From: Flavobacteriales bacterium
Lineage (GTDB): Bacteria; Bacteroidota; Bacteroidia; Flavobacteriales_F; PHOS-HE28
Direction: 5' to 3'
DNA: 64,000 nt
Assembly (NCBI GenBank): GCA_016719225.1
Contig: JADKAN010000005.1
Span: 186,001 to 250,000 of the forward strand
This document shows positions 50,711 to 63,301 of the stretch, piece by piece (positions within the stretch are counted from its first letter, which is position 1; the number at the start of each line of letters is the position of its first letter). The position numbers and the translations under genes are program-made. The notes beneath the pieces are model-generated. The model ran no database searches. It was not told where the DNA came from and saw nothing but the letters and a program-made list of their open reading frames with translations.

Positions 50711-53002
50711 ATGGCAACCAAGACAAAACCGGCCCCGGAACTCAAGTCCCGCGCCGCTGCGCTGCATAATCCGCCCGCCACACTCGAAACCGCCCAGAAG
50801 TTGGGCCTGCTTCCCGAGGAATTCGATCGGATCTGCGAAGTGCTGGATCGCGTGCCCAACTTCACCGAAGTGGCCGTTTACAGCGCCATGTGGAGCGAGC
50901 ATTGCTCATACAAGAATTCCATTAACCTGTTGAAGACCCTTCCGCGCTCGGGCCCGAAATTGCTTGTGGAAGCAGGGGAGGAGAATGCCGGCCTTATCGA
51001 CATCGGCGACGGTTGGGCCTGCGCCTTCAAGATCGAAAGCCACAACCACCCCAGTGCCATCGAGCCTTACCAGGGCGCAGCTACCGGCGTGGGTGGCATC
51101 AACCGCGACATCTTCACGATGGGTGCGAGGCCCATCGCGCAGCTCAATAGCCTTCGCTTCGGCGATATCGAAAGCCAGGCCAGTAGTCGCTGGCACATGC
51201 GCGGCGTAGTGAAAGGCATCGGCGATTACGGCAACGCATTCGGAGTGCCCGTGCTCGGCGGCGAGACCTGGTTCGATCCATGTTACACTACCAATCCGCT
51301 GGTGAACGCCATGAGTGTGGGCATCGTCCGCGCCGACAAGGTGGTCAGTGCAACCAGCCATGGCGCTGGGAATCCGGTGTTCATCGTGGGTAGCGCCACG
51401 GGCAAGGACGGCATCCTCGGGGCCTCATTCGCGAGCAAGGACATCACCGGCACCAGCATGGAGGATCTACCCGCCGTACAAGTGGGCGACCCCTTCATGG
51501 AGAAACTCCTGCTCGAGGCTTCGCTCGAATTGGCGCAGACCGATGCCATCATCGGCATGCAGGACATGGGCGCAGCAGGCATTACCTGCAGCACGTGTGA
51601 AATGAGCGCAAAAGGCCAGAGCGGTATGGACCTCCAACTGGATCAAGTGCCACTGCGCCAAGCGGACATGCAACCGTGGGAGATCCTGTTGAGTGAAAGC
51701 CAGGAACGTATGCTCGTGGTGGTGAAAAAGGGTCGTGAGAAAGAGGTTCAGGACATTTTTCACAAATGGGACCTCCACTGCAAGGCGATCGGCACGGTTA
51801 CCGAAGGAGGGCAGGTCCGCTACTTCTGGAACGGTACACTGGTAGCCGAAGTGCCTGCCGAAAGTCTCGTGCTGGGCGGTGGTGCCCCCGTCTACACGCG
51901 CACCAGTAAAAAGCCAGCGTACATCGCAGAGAACGCGAAGTTCAAAACGGACATGGTGCCCGTACCGGAAGACCTGAAGCAAGTCGCCTATGACCTGCTC
52001 GCCAGCCCGAATATCGCAAGCAAGCGCTGGGTCTACGAGCAATACGACAGCATGGTACGCACCGGCAATATGAGCACCAATGCACCCAGTGACGCGGGCC
52101 TCGTGCTGCTGAAGGAATCAGGAGGGACCAAAGCTCTGGCCATGAGCGTGGACTGCAATGCGCGCTATGTGCATGCGGACCCATACATCGGTACCATGAT
52201 CGCCGTGAGCGAGGCCGCGCGCAACATTGTGTGCAGCGGCGGTGAACCCGCAGGCGTAACCAACTGCCTCAATTTCGGCAACCCTTACGATCCAGAGGTC
52301 TACTGGCAGTTCGAACAGGCCATTAAAGGCATGGGGGAGGCGTGCATTGAGTTCAAAACACCGGTTACTGGAGGCAATGTGAGCTTCTACAACCAATCCA
52401 ACATCAATGGCAAGGATGTCGCTGTGTTCCCCACGCCAACGATCGGCATGGTGGGCGTGGTGCCGGATATTGCAAATGCCATGGGCCTCTCCTTCCAAGC
52501 AAAGGGGAACCTCATCTTCCTCATAGGCACGGTAACCGAGGACATCGCCTGTAGCGAGTACCTTGCACGCTACCACAACGTGCAACGTTCACCCGCGCCC
52601 TACTTCAACCTCGCCGATGAACACCGCCTACACGTGGCCATTACCCATCTCATCAGGCGGAAGCTCGTTACAGCCGTGCACGACGTAAGCGACGGTGGCC
52701 TGTGGACAGCGCTGGTGGAAATGGCCTTGCACAATAGCCTGGGCTTCGACATAGTGACCGACAGCGATGTCCGCTCCGACGCCTTTCTTTTCGGCGAAGG
52801 TCAAGGTCGCGTGGTGGCCACCATCACTGAAGAACAGGAGACCGGCTTCCTCGACCTGATGCGCATCAGTAAAGTGCCGTTCATCCTGTTGGGGCATGTC
52901 ACAAAAGGCAAGCTCCGCATCGATGATGAATCCTTCGGTACGATCGAAGAGGCACGTGCCATCTACGAAGGGGTTTTGCCGGGGATCCTGGAGGAGCAAT
53001 AG
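50711..53002 (+). CDS. purL: Phosphoribosylformylglycinamidine synthase subunit PurL (small type)
   Basis: 763 residues, the small PurL type that needs separate PurS and PurQ, both outside this window. Motifs: M-W-S-E-H-C-S-Y-K (catalytic His region), K-I-E-S-H-N-H-P-S-A-I-E-P-Y-Q-G-A-A-T-G-V-G-G, G-A-R-P-I-A, V-L-G-G-E, D-M-G-A-A-G-I-T-C-S and, in the second half, A-R-Y-V-H-A-D-P, C-L-N-F-G-N-P, and V-H-D-V-S-D-G-G-L. Uses glutamine-derived ammonia and ATP to convert FGAR to FGAM in purine synthesis. Monocistronic; a possible hairpin (GCATTAC...GTAATGC near 53079-53102) lies after it. Confidence 0.96.
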   Translation: MATKTKPAPELKSRAAALHNPPATLETAQKLGLLPEEFDRICEVLDRVPNFTEVAVYSAMWSEHCSYKNSINLLKTLPRSGPKLLVEAGEENAGLIDIGDGWACAFKIESHNHPSAIEPYQGAATGVGGINRDIFTMGARPIAQLNSLRFGDIESQASSRWHMRGVVKGIGDYGNAFGVPVLGGETWFDPCYTTNPLVNAMSVGIVRADKVVSATSHGAGNPVFIVGSATGKDGILGASFASKDITGTSMEDLPAVQVGDPFMEKLLLEASLELAQTDAIIGMQDMGAAGITCSTCEMSAKGQSGMDLQLDQVPLRQADMQPWEILLSESQERMLVVVKKGREKEVQDIFHKWDLHCKAIGTVTEGGQVRYFWNGTLVAEVPAESLVLGGGAPVYTRTSKKPAYIAENAKFKTDMVPVPEDLKQVAYDLLASPNIASKRWVYEQYDSMVRTGNMSTNAPSDAGLVLLKESGGTKALAMSVDCNARYVHADPYIGTMIAVSEAARNIVCSGGEPAGVTNCLNFGNPYDPEVYWQFEQAIKGMGEACIEFKTPVTGGNVSFYNQSNINGKDVAVFPTPTIGMVGVVPDIANAMGLSFQAKGNLIFLIGTVTEDIACSEYLARYHNVQRSPAPYFNLADEHRLHVAITHLIRRKLVTAVHDVSDGGLWTALVEMALHNSLGFDIVTDSDVRSDAFLFGEGQGRVVATITEEQETGFLDLMRISKVPFILLGHVTKGKLRIDDESFGTIEEARAIYEGVLPGILEEQ

Positions 53003-53110
53003 GGAAGTCTATTGCATAGTGCGACCGGAAGATCAGGATCGCAGATATCGTCTTCACAGGTCTGCCACGCGCAGTAGGGCATTACTAGGCACTACGTAAT
53101 GCTTGGCTGG

Positions 53111-53485
53111 TCAATGCTGGCCCTTCATGCCGAATTTCGCTGAGGCCCAATTATCGAGCAGCGAAAGTCCCGCCGTGCATAAAAGGATGCTCATGGTCCA
53201 TCGGGAGGCGAGCAATGCAAACAGCCCGTGCGTTCCCTTGGTAAACCACGTAACGGCTGGTGCAGTGGACAGGATGTTGGTGGGCAAGGTCAAAGCATAC
53301 GTCACTAGGATGCCTGCCAGTGAGGCGATCATCCACCAACCCACTCTCCCGATCAATGGGAGCGAGGACTCTGAAGCGGAAGGGAGGGCCTCGATCCGCG
53401 CCATGACCATAGCCTCCATGCCTGAAGGCGCTTGGCGCCTTCCGATATCTTGAAAAAGCCCGATCAACGGGTCTTTCTGGCTCAT
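53111..53485 (-). CDS. Small two-helix membrane protein coupled to an ECF sigma factor
   Basis: 124 residues from M-S-Q-K-D-P-L-I-G-L-F; this ATG overlaps the sigma factor stop (ATGA), which decides the start over one seven codons upstream. The N-terminal ~45 residues are soluble, followed by two hydrophobic helices (W-W-M-I-A-S-L-A-G-I-L-V-T-Y-A-L and a second near W-T-M-S-I-L-L-C-T-A-G-L-S-L). I recognise no family. By position and topology (short cytoplasmic N-terminus plus helices) it could be an anti-sigma factor, but no zinc-binding His-Cys motif is present. Confidence 0.8.
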   Translation of the reverse strand: MSQKDPLIGLFQDIGRRQAPSGMEAMVMARIEALPSASESSLPLIGRVGWWMIASLAGILVTYALTLPTNILSTAPAVTWFTKGTHGLFALLASRWTMSILLCTAGLSLLDNWASAKFGMKGQH

Positions 53486-54045
53486 GCGCTCATCATCAAG
53501 GTCCATGTTTCACCCTTCAATTGTTGCTGAAGTACTTCATGCAAGCGCTTGCGGCACCGGTGCAGTTTCACTTTCACATTGGACGCACCGATGCCGGTAA
53601 CGGTTACGATCTCCTCCACGCTGAATTCCTCCAAGTAGAACATGGTCATCACCGCAGCATCTTCCGGTGTTAACGTCCGTAAGGCTTTTTCCAAGATCGC
53701 AGAGCGCTCATCAATGGGATCTATCATTGCAGCGCTTGGTTCCCTGCCGACAGCGGATAGCTCATCAAGTGAGCCGGTGGCTTTTTTACGACTGCGAATA
53801 GAGGTGATCGCCGTGCGGTAGGCAATGCTGTACAGCCACGTAGAGAATTTTCCCTGGCCTTTGAACTCGCCCAGCCGCTGATATGCCTTCACGAACACGT
53901 CCTGGGTCACTTCTTCCGCATCCATCTCATTCCTTAATACCCGATAGGCCACTGTATGCACCATATGCACATAGCGCTCCATCAGCAAGGGAAAGGCGCT
54001 GCGGTCCCCTGCAAGGATCAATGCTATGGTGTTGCTTTCGTCCAA
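53482..54045 (-). CDS. ECF-type RNA polymerase sigma factor
   Basis: 187 residues. Sigma region 2: F-P-L-L-M-E-R-Y-V-H-M-V-H-T-V-A-Y-R-V-L-R-N, then D-A-E-E-V-T-Q-D-V-F-V-K-A-Y-Q-R-L and F-S-T-W-L-Y-S-I-A-Y-R-T-A (-10 recognition). Region 4: L-T-P-E-D-A-A-V-M-T-M-F-Y-L-E-E-F-S-V-E-E-I-V-T-V-T-G-I-G-A-S-N-V-K-V-K-L-H-R-C-R-K-R-L. Short linker, as in ECF factors of the sigma-70 family. Directs RNA polymerase to a limited regulon under some stress or signal. Coupled by ATGA to the two-helix membrane protein and divergent from a DUF6249-like gene. Confidence 0.95.
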   Translation of the reverse strand: MDESNTIALILAGDRSAFPLLMERYVHMVHTVAYRVLRNEMDAEEVTQDVFVKAYQRLGEFKGQGKFSTWLYSIAYRTAITSIRSRKKATGSLDELSAVGREPSAAMIDPIDERSAILEKALRTLTPEDAAVMTMFYLEEFSVEEIVTVTGIGASNVKVKLHRCRKRLHEVLQQQLKGETWTLMMSA

Positions 54046-54232
54046 AGTTTCTTCGCCATGGGACGCAGGTACTGCTGACCGTGGTTACACGAAGATTGAT
54101 GTGCAGGCCACGTTCCACACTACTTTTTCTATGGACGGGCCATCCGCCAAGCAAAACAGGGCAAGGGACCGGATAAGCGGATCGTAACCATGACCGGCAA
54201 CAACTGCGTCACATGATCCAAACCCCCGAAAG

Positions 54233-54580
54233 ATGAATACCCCCGTGTCGGAAGTAATGGTTCCTTTTATCTTCTTCGCCGCAGCCTTTGGCATGTTCTA
54301 CGTTTGGGTGACCGCCCGCCACCGCCAGCGGATGGCCATGATCGAGAAAGGGCTTGCCATAGCGGAACCCGCCTCTGAAGCCGATCGTTTCCGAAGCTTG
54401 AAGTTCGGCCTGCTTGGGATCGGAACTGGGGTTGGCCTTCTGTTAGGCTATCTCTTTCAAACCTATGCGATGGTGAATGCGGAGGACAATCCGTTGCCCT
54501 ACTTTGTGATGGTCGCCATTTGCGCTGGTTCGGCGCTGGTAGGACATCACCTGATCGTTCGAAGGAGTACAGGGAAATAG
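54233..54580 (+). CDS. DUF6249-like small membrane protein
   Basis: 115 residues with three hydrophobic helices: ~8-26, ~58-76 and ~88-106. Between helices 1 and 2 is R-H-R-Q-R-M-A-M-I-E-K-G-L, a charged R-x-x-M-I-E-K-G motif found in DUF6249-type proteins that often accompany ECF sigma genes in Bacteroidota. Divergent from the sigma factor by 187 bp, so the two may share regulation. Function unknown. Confidence 0.82.
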   Translation: MNTPVSEVMVPFIFFAAAFGMFYVWVTARHRQRMAMIEKGLAIAEPASEADRFRSLKFGLLGIGTGVGLLLGYLFQTYAMVNAEDNPLPYFVMVAICAGSALVGHHLIVRRSTGK

Positions 54581-54646
54581 ACCTACTTGTTAGAGCCACG
54601 GGTTCTGGGGCCTTGGGTATCCTAATTTCGCCTTACAAGTTCGATC

Positions 54647-55333
54647 ATGATCCGTCGCATCGCCGGCATCCTCGCCGCTACCGTCCTTTGGTCCGTGGTG
54701 GTCTGCGTCCTTTGGGTGGTCCTGCTACGTTTCGTTCCTCCACCGGTGACCTGGGAAATGGCCGACCAAGTTGGGGAGCAGGACGGAATTGCCCGTAAAT
54801 GGGTGCCGCTGGATGCTATTTCCCCTGCTATGCCGCTAGCGGTGATCGCAGCTGAAGACCAGCTGTTCTTTGAGCACCACGGATTCGACATTGAGGCCAT
54901 GCGCAAAGCCATGGACCACAACGAACGGAGCAAGAAGGTGCGTGGGGCCAGCACGATCAGCCAACAAACCGCCAAGAACGTTTTCCTGTGGCCGGGCAGG
55001 ACCTATGTGCGCAAGGGGTTGGAAGCATGGTTCACCGTGCTGATCGAGGCAATTTGGTCCAAGGAGCGCATTTTGGAGATGTATCTGAATGTCGCGGAAA
55101 CGGGTAGGGGCCGCTTTGGCGTGGAGGCTACGGCGCGTCAGTGCTTCCGCAAACCGGCATCCACCTTGAGCAGGGAGCAAGCTGCCTTGATCGCCGCCGT
55201 CCTGCCTTCGCCGCGTCGCTTTGATGCGTGTAAACCTTCTGCTTACATGCGTCGCCGGCAAGCTTGGGTACTCAGGCAGATGGGGCAATTGGGCGATCTG
55301 ACCGCTCCCATGGCCGGGCAACGTGCTAAGTAG
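54647..55333 (+). CDS. mtgA: Monofunctional biosynthetic peptidoglycan transglycosylase
   Basis: 228 residues. One N-terminal transmembrane helix (~5-29). GT51 motifs in order: A-A-E70-D-Q-L-F-F-E-H-H-G-F-D (catalytic glutamate), R-G-A-S-T-I-S-Q-Q-T-A-K-N, F-L-W-P-G-R, K-E-R-I-L-E-M-Y-L-N-V-A-E and R-F-G-V-E-A-T-A-R. No transpeptidase domain, so it polymerises lipid II glycan strands only, on the outer face of the inner membrane. A TAATTTCG -7-like element lies 17 bp before the start region (54623-54630). Probably its own transcription unit. Confidence 0.95.
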   Translation: MIRRIAGILAATVLWSVVVCVLWVVLLRFVPPPVTWEMADQVGEQDGIARKWVPLDAISPAMPLAVIAAEDQLFFEHHGFDIEAMRKAMDHNERSKKVRGASTISQQTAKNVFLWPGRTYVRKGLEAWFTVLIEAIWSKERILEMYLNVAETGRGRFGVEATARQCFRKPASTLSREQAALIAAVLPSPRRFDACKPSAYMRRRQAWVLRQMGQLGDLTAPMAGQRAK

Positions 55334-55407
55334 GAGAAAAAGGTAAGTGACGGAAGCCGGTTTGCCTGCTCAAGGCTGGGCTATCCATGCTTCCGTAGTG
55401 TACTCTT

Positions 55408-55415
55408 TACATTCG
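55408..55415 (+). promoter_or_regulatory. Probable -7 element (TACATTCG) of the SDR gene
   Basis: One mismatch to TAnnTTTG, 24 bp before the chosen ATG; it supports this start over the upstream GTG. Confidence 0.45.
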
Positions 55416-55439
55416 TCCCAGAGCATTCATGTAAGCGCA

Positions 55440-56171
55440 ATGGGAGAGAAGAAGTCAGTGGGCACGCCGGACCGTTTGATCGTGGTAACGGGCACTAGCA
55501 AAGGTGTGGGCCGCGAAACGGCCAAAGCGCTGGTAATGCAACATGGTTGCACGGTGGTCGGCGTTGCCCGTGATGAAAAGGGTCTGCGAACGTTGCAAGC
55601 CGAATGTGCGGGCGGCCCCGGGAGCTTCGAGCCTTTGGCAGCGGACCTGTCCGAAGATCCTGCTATTGAGTTGGTCCACAAGCACGTCGCAGGCAGACGC
55701 GTGCATGGACTGGTGAACAATGCAGGCCTCCTCATCACGCGTCCTTTTGGTGAATGGACGGCAGCGGACGGCGCGAGGCTCTTCCACCTCAATGCAACGG
55801 TTCCGCTGCTTTTGGCCCAGGCCTTAGCCACATCATTAGCTGGCGATCCTCCTGGCCATGTGTTGGGCATCAGTAGCATGGGTGGCTTCCAAGGCAGCGC
55901 GAAATTCCCGGGACTGTTGGCGTATAGTGCCAGCAAAGCGGCATTGGCCTGCGTGTGCGAGTGCTTGGCGGAAGAACTGAAGGACCATGGTGTCCGGGCC
56001 AACAGCCTGTGCATCGGCGCAGTGGATACCGCCATGCTGCGTGCGGCATTCCCGGGATATCAGGCCCCAATCACGCCGGCCGTAATGGGTGCCTATGTGG
56101 CCCGCTTCGTCCTGGAAGGACATGGCTTCTACAACGGCAAGGTCCTACCGGTGGCAGTGAGCACGCCTTGA
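55440..56171 (+). CDS. Short-chain dehydrogenase/reductase (SDR) family oxidoreductase
   Basis: 243 residues from M-G-E-K-K-S-V. NAD(P)-binding T-G-T-S-K-G-V-G (residues 17-24), N-N-A-G (93-96), catalytic Ser near S145-S146 in L-G-I-S-S-M-G, and Y162-S-A-S-K166. The classical SDR fold with all catalytic residues present; V-A-R-D after strand 2 suggests NADP preference, which is only a guess. Substrate unknown; SDR sequences do not allow a precise call. Last gene before the rRNA operon; 56172-56365 holds no gene that I can support. Confidence 0.92.
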   Translation: MGEKKSVGTPDRLIVVTGTSKGVGRETAKALVMQHGCTVVGVARDEKGLRTLQAECAGGPGSFEPLAADLSEDPAIELVHKHVAGRRVHGLVNNAGLLITRPFGEWTAADGARLFHLNATVPLLLAQALATSLAGDPPGHVLGISSMGGFQGSAKFPGLLAYSASKAALACVCECLAEELKDHGVRANSLCIGAVDTAMLRAAFPGYQAPITPAVMGAYVARFVLEGHGFYNGKVLPVAVSTP

Positions 56172-56365
56172 GATCGGAGAGAAGTGGTGGTCCTGAGTAA
56201 TAGGGCGGACCAAGTGGATAGTACCCTGTGCGCGGTACACTGTGACAGAAACTTCCAGCACTGTGAAGGATAGCAGGAACCTCGAAAACCCTTGCCAGCT
56301 GGGCGTTTTAGCGAAGGGTGCAAGTCGTTCACATCACGGCCTCAAGAAATATTTACACCTTAGTG

Positions 56366-56395
56366 TTGCATCGACGGAATAAACTCATACATTTG
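56366..56395 (+). promoter_or_regulatory. rRNA operon promoter P1
   Basis: -33 TTG at 56366, 19 bp spacing, -7 TACATTTG at 56388-56395: an exact match to the Bacteroidota consensus with the expected spacing. Confidence 0.8.
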
Positions 56396-56491
56396 CAGCC
56401 GCTTTCGAGAAAACGTTCTTTGAGCGCCCCGGTTCTGGGGATGTGTTGTGGAGGTCCAAGGGGAGTTGAAAAAATAAAATTTCAACATCGC

Positions 56492-56521
56492 TTGGTGGAT
56501 CAAAAAATCCCTCTACATTTG
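56492..56521 (+). promoter_or_regulatory. rRNA operon promoter P2
   Basis: -33 TTG at 56492, 19 bp spacing, -7 TACATTTG at 56514-56521: identical design to P1, 126 bp downstream, both feeding the 16S gene. Confidence 0.8.
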
Positions 56522-56603
56522 CACCCCTTCCGGGACACGTTCGGTGAACGGAAGGCGCACAAGCAAGAAAAAACAAGGCCGGTGCAAACCGGAAACTTGA
56601 ATC

Positions 56604-56620
56604 GTTCTTTGACGTATTGT
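56604..56620 (+). promoter_or_regulatory. BoxA-like antitermination site in the 16S leader
   Basis: GTTCTTTGACGTATTGT, repeated exactly at 58564 before the 23S gene. TTCTTTGA resembles the core of the boxA element bound by NusB/S10 in rRNA leaders. Confidence 0.65.
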
Positions 56621-56706
56621 CTATTCTGAGAAAAGTGAATGTCCCTGTGGAATTCGCAAGAATTCCATAAGGGGAGGTTTTTTAAAGAGCCAGATCAAAC
56701 AAACTT

Positions 56707-58231
<1,525 letters not shown>

Positions 58232-58343
58232 TAGAGGACTGCTCTTGAAGGGTCTCTTAAGTCCGTCGTAAGATGGAACTGGACATTTGCTTTCTCTCAG
58301 ATAGATGATACTTACCAAACGGTGCCATCCGTTGCCGTCTCCT

Positions 58344-58420
58344 AGTCCTGTAGCTCAGTTGGTTAGAGCGCTACACTGATAATGTAGAGGTCCGCAGTTC
58401 AAATCTGCGCAGGACTACCA
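58344..58420 (+). tRNA. tRNA-Ile (GAT)
   Basis: Seven-pair acceptor stem AGTCCTG/CAGGACT, anticodon stem CTACA/TGTAG with loop CTGATAA (anticodon GAT), T-loop GTTCAAAT, encoded CCA. In the 16S-23S spacer. Confidence 0.97.
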
Positions 58421-58433
58421 GGGATTAGGAAAC

Positions 58434-58510
58434 GGGGGATTAGCTCAGCTGGCTAGAGCGCCTGCTTTGCAAGCAGGAGGTCATCGGTTCGACTCCGATA
58501 TTCTCCACCA
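58434..58510 (+). tRNA. tRNA-Ala (TGC)
   Basis: Acceptor stem GGGGGAT/ATTCTCC with two G-U pairs, anticodon loop TTTGCAA (anticodon TGC), T-loop GTTCGACT, encoded CCA. Follows tRNA-Ile in the spacer, a common arrangement. Confidence 0.97.
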
Positions 58511-58563
58511 AATGTCCGCCTTAGCGAAGGCAACTGCGGACACAATGCCTGAAAAGGCACATT

Positions 58564-58580
58564 GTTCTTTGACGTATTGT
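58564..58580 (+). promoter_or_regulatory. BoxA-like antitermination site before 23S
   Basis: Exact copy of the 17-base element at 56604. Confidence 0.65.
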
Positions 58581-58635
58581 TGAACTGACCAAGACGGACC
58601 GAGAGATCGGTCCAATGAGTAAGACCATAAGAGGT

Positions 58636-61531
<2,896 letters not shown>

Positions 61532-61611
61532 AACAGGTCTTTTCTGTGGCATCGATTAATCGTCCGTTTTGGTCCAGTTCAGCAATATTCTCAAATCGTA
61601 TCCACGATTTC

Positions 61612-61720
<109 letters not shown>

Positions 61721-61723
61721 TCT

Positions 61724-61759
61724 GAACCCCGCCCCTTAAAAGGCGGGGTTCTTTTTTTT
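61724..61759 (+). terminator. Intrinsic terminator of the rRNA operon
   Basis: GAACCCCGCC / GGCGGGGTTC stem with an A-rich 8-base loop and an eight-T run. Confidence 0.95.
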
Positions 61760-61812
61760 GCACCCCTCTGAAGCATGTCGTTCCACAGTGTGCTTTGATC
61801 GATTAAAGGACG

Positions 61813-61844
61813 GACCCGCTCGGGCATTTACCGAGCGGGTCTTT
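61813..61844. terminator. Second hairpin terminator downstream of the rRNA operon
   Basis: GACCCGCTCGG / CCGAGCGGGTC stem with 7-base loop, then TTT. Probably a back-up terminator; it has no gene of its own upstream. Confidence 0.65.
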
Positions 61845-61943
61845 CAATTTCATAGGACTTGGTTTCCGTCCTGACTGTTAACCGCTTTTGGACCATCAGA
61901 ACTGAATTCTGACGCGGCACGCATTTCCTTTGTACCCGCATCC

Positions 61944-63284
61944 ATGTTAGACCTTCGAAACATCGTTCTTCTTGTCTCAGCGATTTTTGCCAGTAGCACG
62001 CTTCAAGCTCAGTACTTGTCCGGTCGCTTTGACAGCACGCGCGTGGCCGGCCAATGGCTCACATTGTCAATAGCCCGCGGCGCCTCGTACCATGCAGTGG
62101 ACTCCGTTAGGATCCAAGCGAAAGGTGATTTTTCTTTTCGCGAAAAGTTCGACCTGCCTGGGTATTACCAATTGGCATTGGCGAATGACCAATTCGACAT
62201 GCTGCTTGATGCCCGGGAAGCGCAAGTGGATCTACTGTTCAACGGCTTGCCCATGCAGCAACACGTACAGGTCCAGAAGTCTGATGAGAACATCCGGTTG
62301 TGGGAATACAAATTCGCCTCACGCCAAGCCCAGGCCATACAGTACGCAGCCGATCAGCAGAAACTTGGTCTTCAACCAGCGGACACTGCTGCTATGGCCC
62401 AACTGGACAGCATCCGGGAGCGGGCTGAACGGGTTAAGCAAGGCCATTTGACACGATTGATCGCTCAGGACCCGACCAGTCTCTTCACGAAGACCGTCGC
62501 GGCTGACTTCGCCTTGAACTCAGTGATGCGCAAAGCTCCCGGCGATGTGGGTAAGGTGTTTGACTTCAGCGATCCCGAGCTTATGCATTCCAGTATGTAT
62601 GACAAAGCGGTCATGGTATTCCTGCAGAACATGAATCCGGTGAATGAGTCACAGTTCAGCGTGGCTGCCGATACCTTGATGGTATTAGCATCGAAAGCCC
62701 CTGAATGCAAAGCTTATATGATGGATCATTTGATCGATCTGTTCGCCACCTACGGTCCGGAATCCGCACTGCAACACATGGTGGATGCTTACTATGTCCC
62801 GGCGAACGCTAAAGCTTCCGTCGATCCCGATGTAAGGGCAAAAGTGGAGCAATTGATGTTGGTCTCCGTAGGCAGGACCGGACCGGATGTAACGTTGAAC
62901 GATCACGGCGTAGAACTGCAATTAGCTGAACTGGCCGCCAAGTACAAATACACAGCCCTGTTCTTTTACTCCAGCACGTGCAGCCACTGCCACGACCAGA
63001 TACCCACACTCAAACGGGATTACGAACTGTTCCACGGTAAAGGCTTCAATGTCCTCGGCATCGCACTGGATGAGGATAGCACCGATTTCATGACGAGCAT
63101 TTTAGAGAATGCGATCCCTTGGCCCTCGTATAGCGAATTCATCGGCTGGGGAGCAACGTCCGTGCAGGCTTATCAAGTAAAAGCCACCCCCACGTTCTAT
63201 TTGTTGGATGATAAACTACGCATCGTGGCCAAGCCCAACGACGCTGCGGATCTGCGGGTGAAACTGCGCTCGTTGCTGAAATAG
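61944..63284 (+). CDS. Secreted/periplasmic thioredoxin-fold (TlpA-like) protein
   Basis: 446 residues. Signal peptide (M-L-D-L-R-N-I-V-L-L-V-S-A-I-F-A-S-S-T-L-Q-A before Q). Residues ~25-110 look like the DUF4369-type beta-domain that precedes many Bacteroidota TlpA proteins; ~110-300 are helical; ~310-446 form a thioredoxin-like domain with F-F-Y-S-S-T-C346-S-H-C349 and cis-Pro in V-K-A-T-P-T-F-Y. An active disulfide oxidoreductase of the periplasm is likely, perhaps for cytochrome or surface-protein maturation. A TTCCTTTG -7-like element sits 11 bp before the ATG. Its 3' end is 17 bp from the convergent ispE gene. Confidence 0.9.
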   Translation: MLDLRNIVLLVSAIFASSTLQAQYLSGRFDSTRVAGQWLTLSIARGASYHAVDSVRIQAKGDFSFREKFDLPGYYQLALANDQFDMLLDAREAQVDLLFNGLPMQQHVQVQKSDENIRLWEYKFASRQAQAIQYAADQQKLGLQPADTAAMAQLDSIRERAERVKQGHLTRLIAQDPTSLFTKTVAADFALNSVMRKAPGDVGKVFDFSDPELMHSSMYDKAVMVFLQNMNPVNESQFSVAADTLMVLASKAPECKAYMMDHLIDLFATYGPESALQHMVDAYYVPANAKASVDPDVRAKVEQLMLVSVGRTGPDVTLNDHGVELQLAELAAKYKYTALFFYSSTCSHCHDQIPTLKRDYELFHGKGFNVLGIALDEDSTDFMTSILENAIPWPSYSEFIGWGATSVQAYQVKATPTFYLLDDKLRIVAKPNDAADLRVKLRSLLK

Positions 63285-63301
63285 GCGTCCCCGCCGTGCT
63301 T

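Noticed and set aside
53079..53102. GCATTAC...GTAATGC hairpin after purL
   Set aside because: Lacks a T-run, and the loop is long; too weak to call a terminator.
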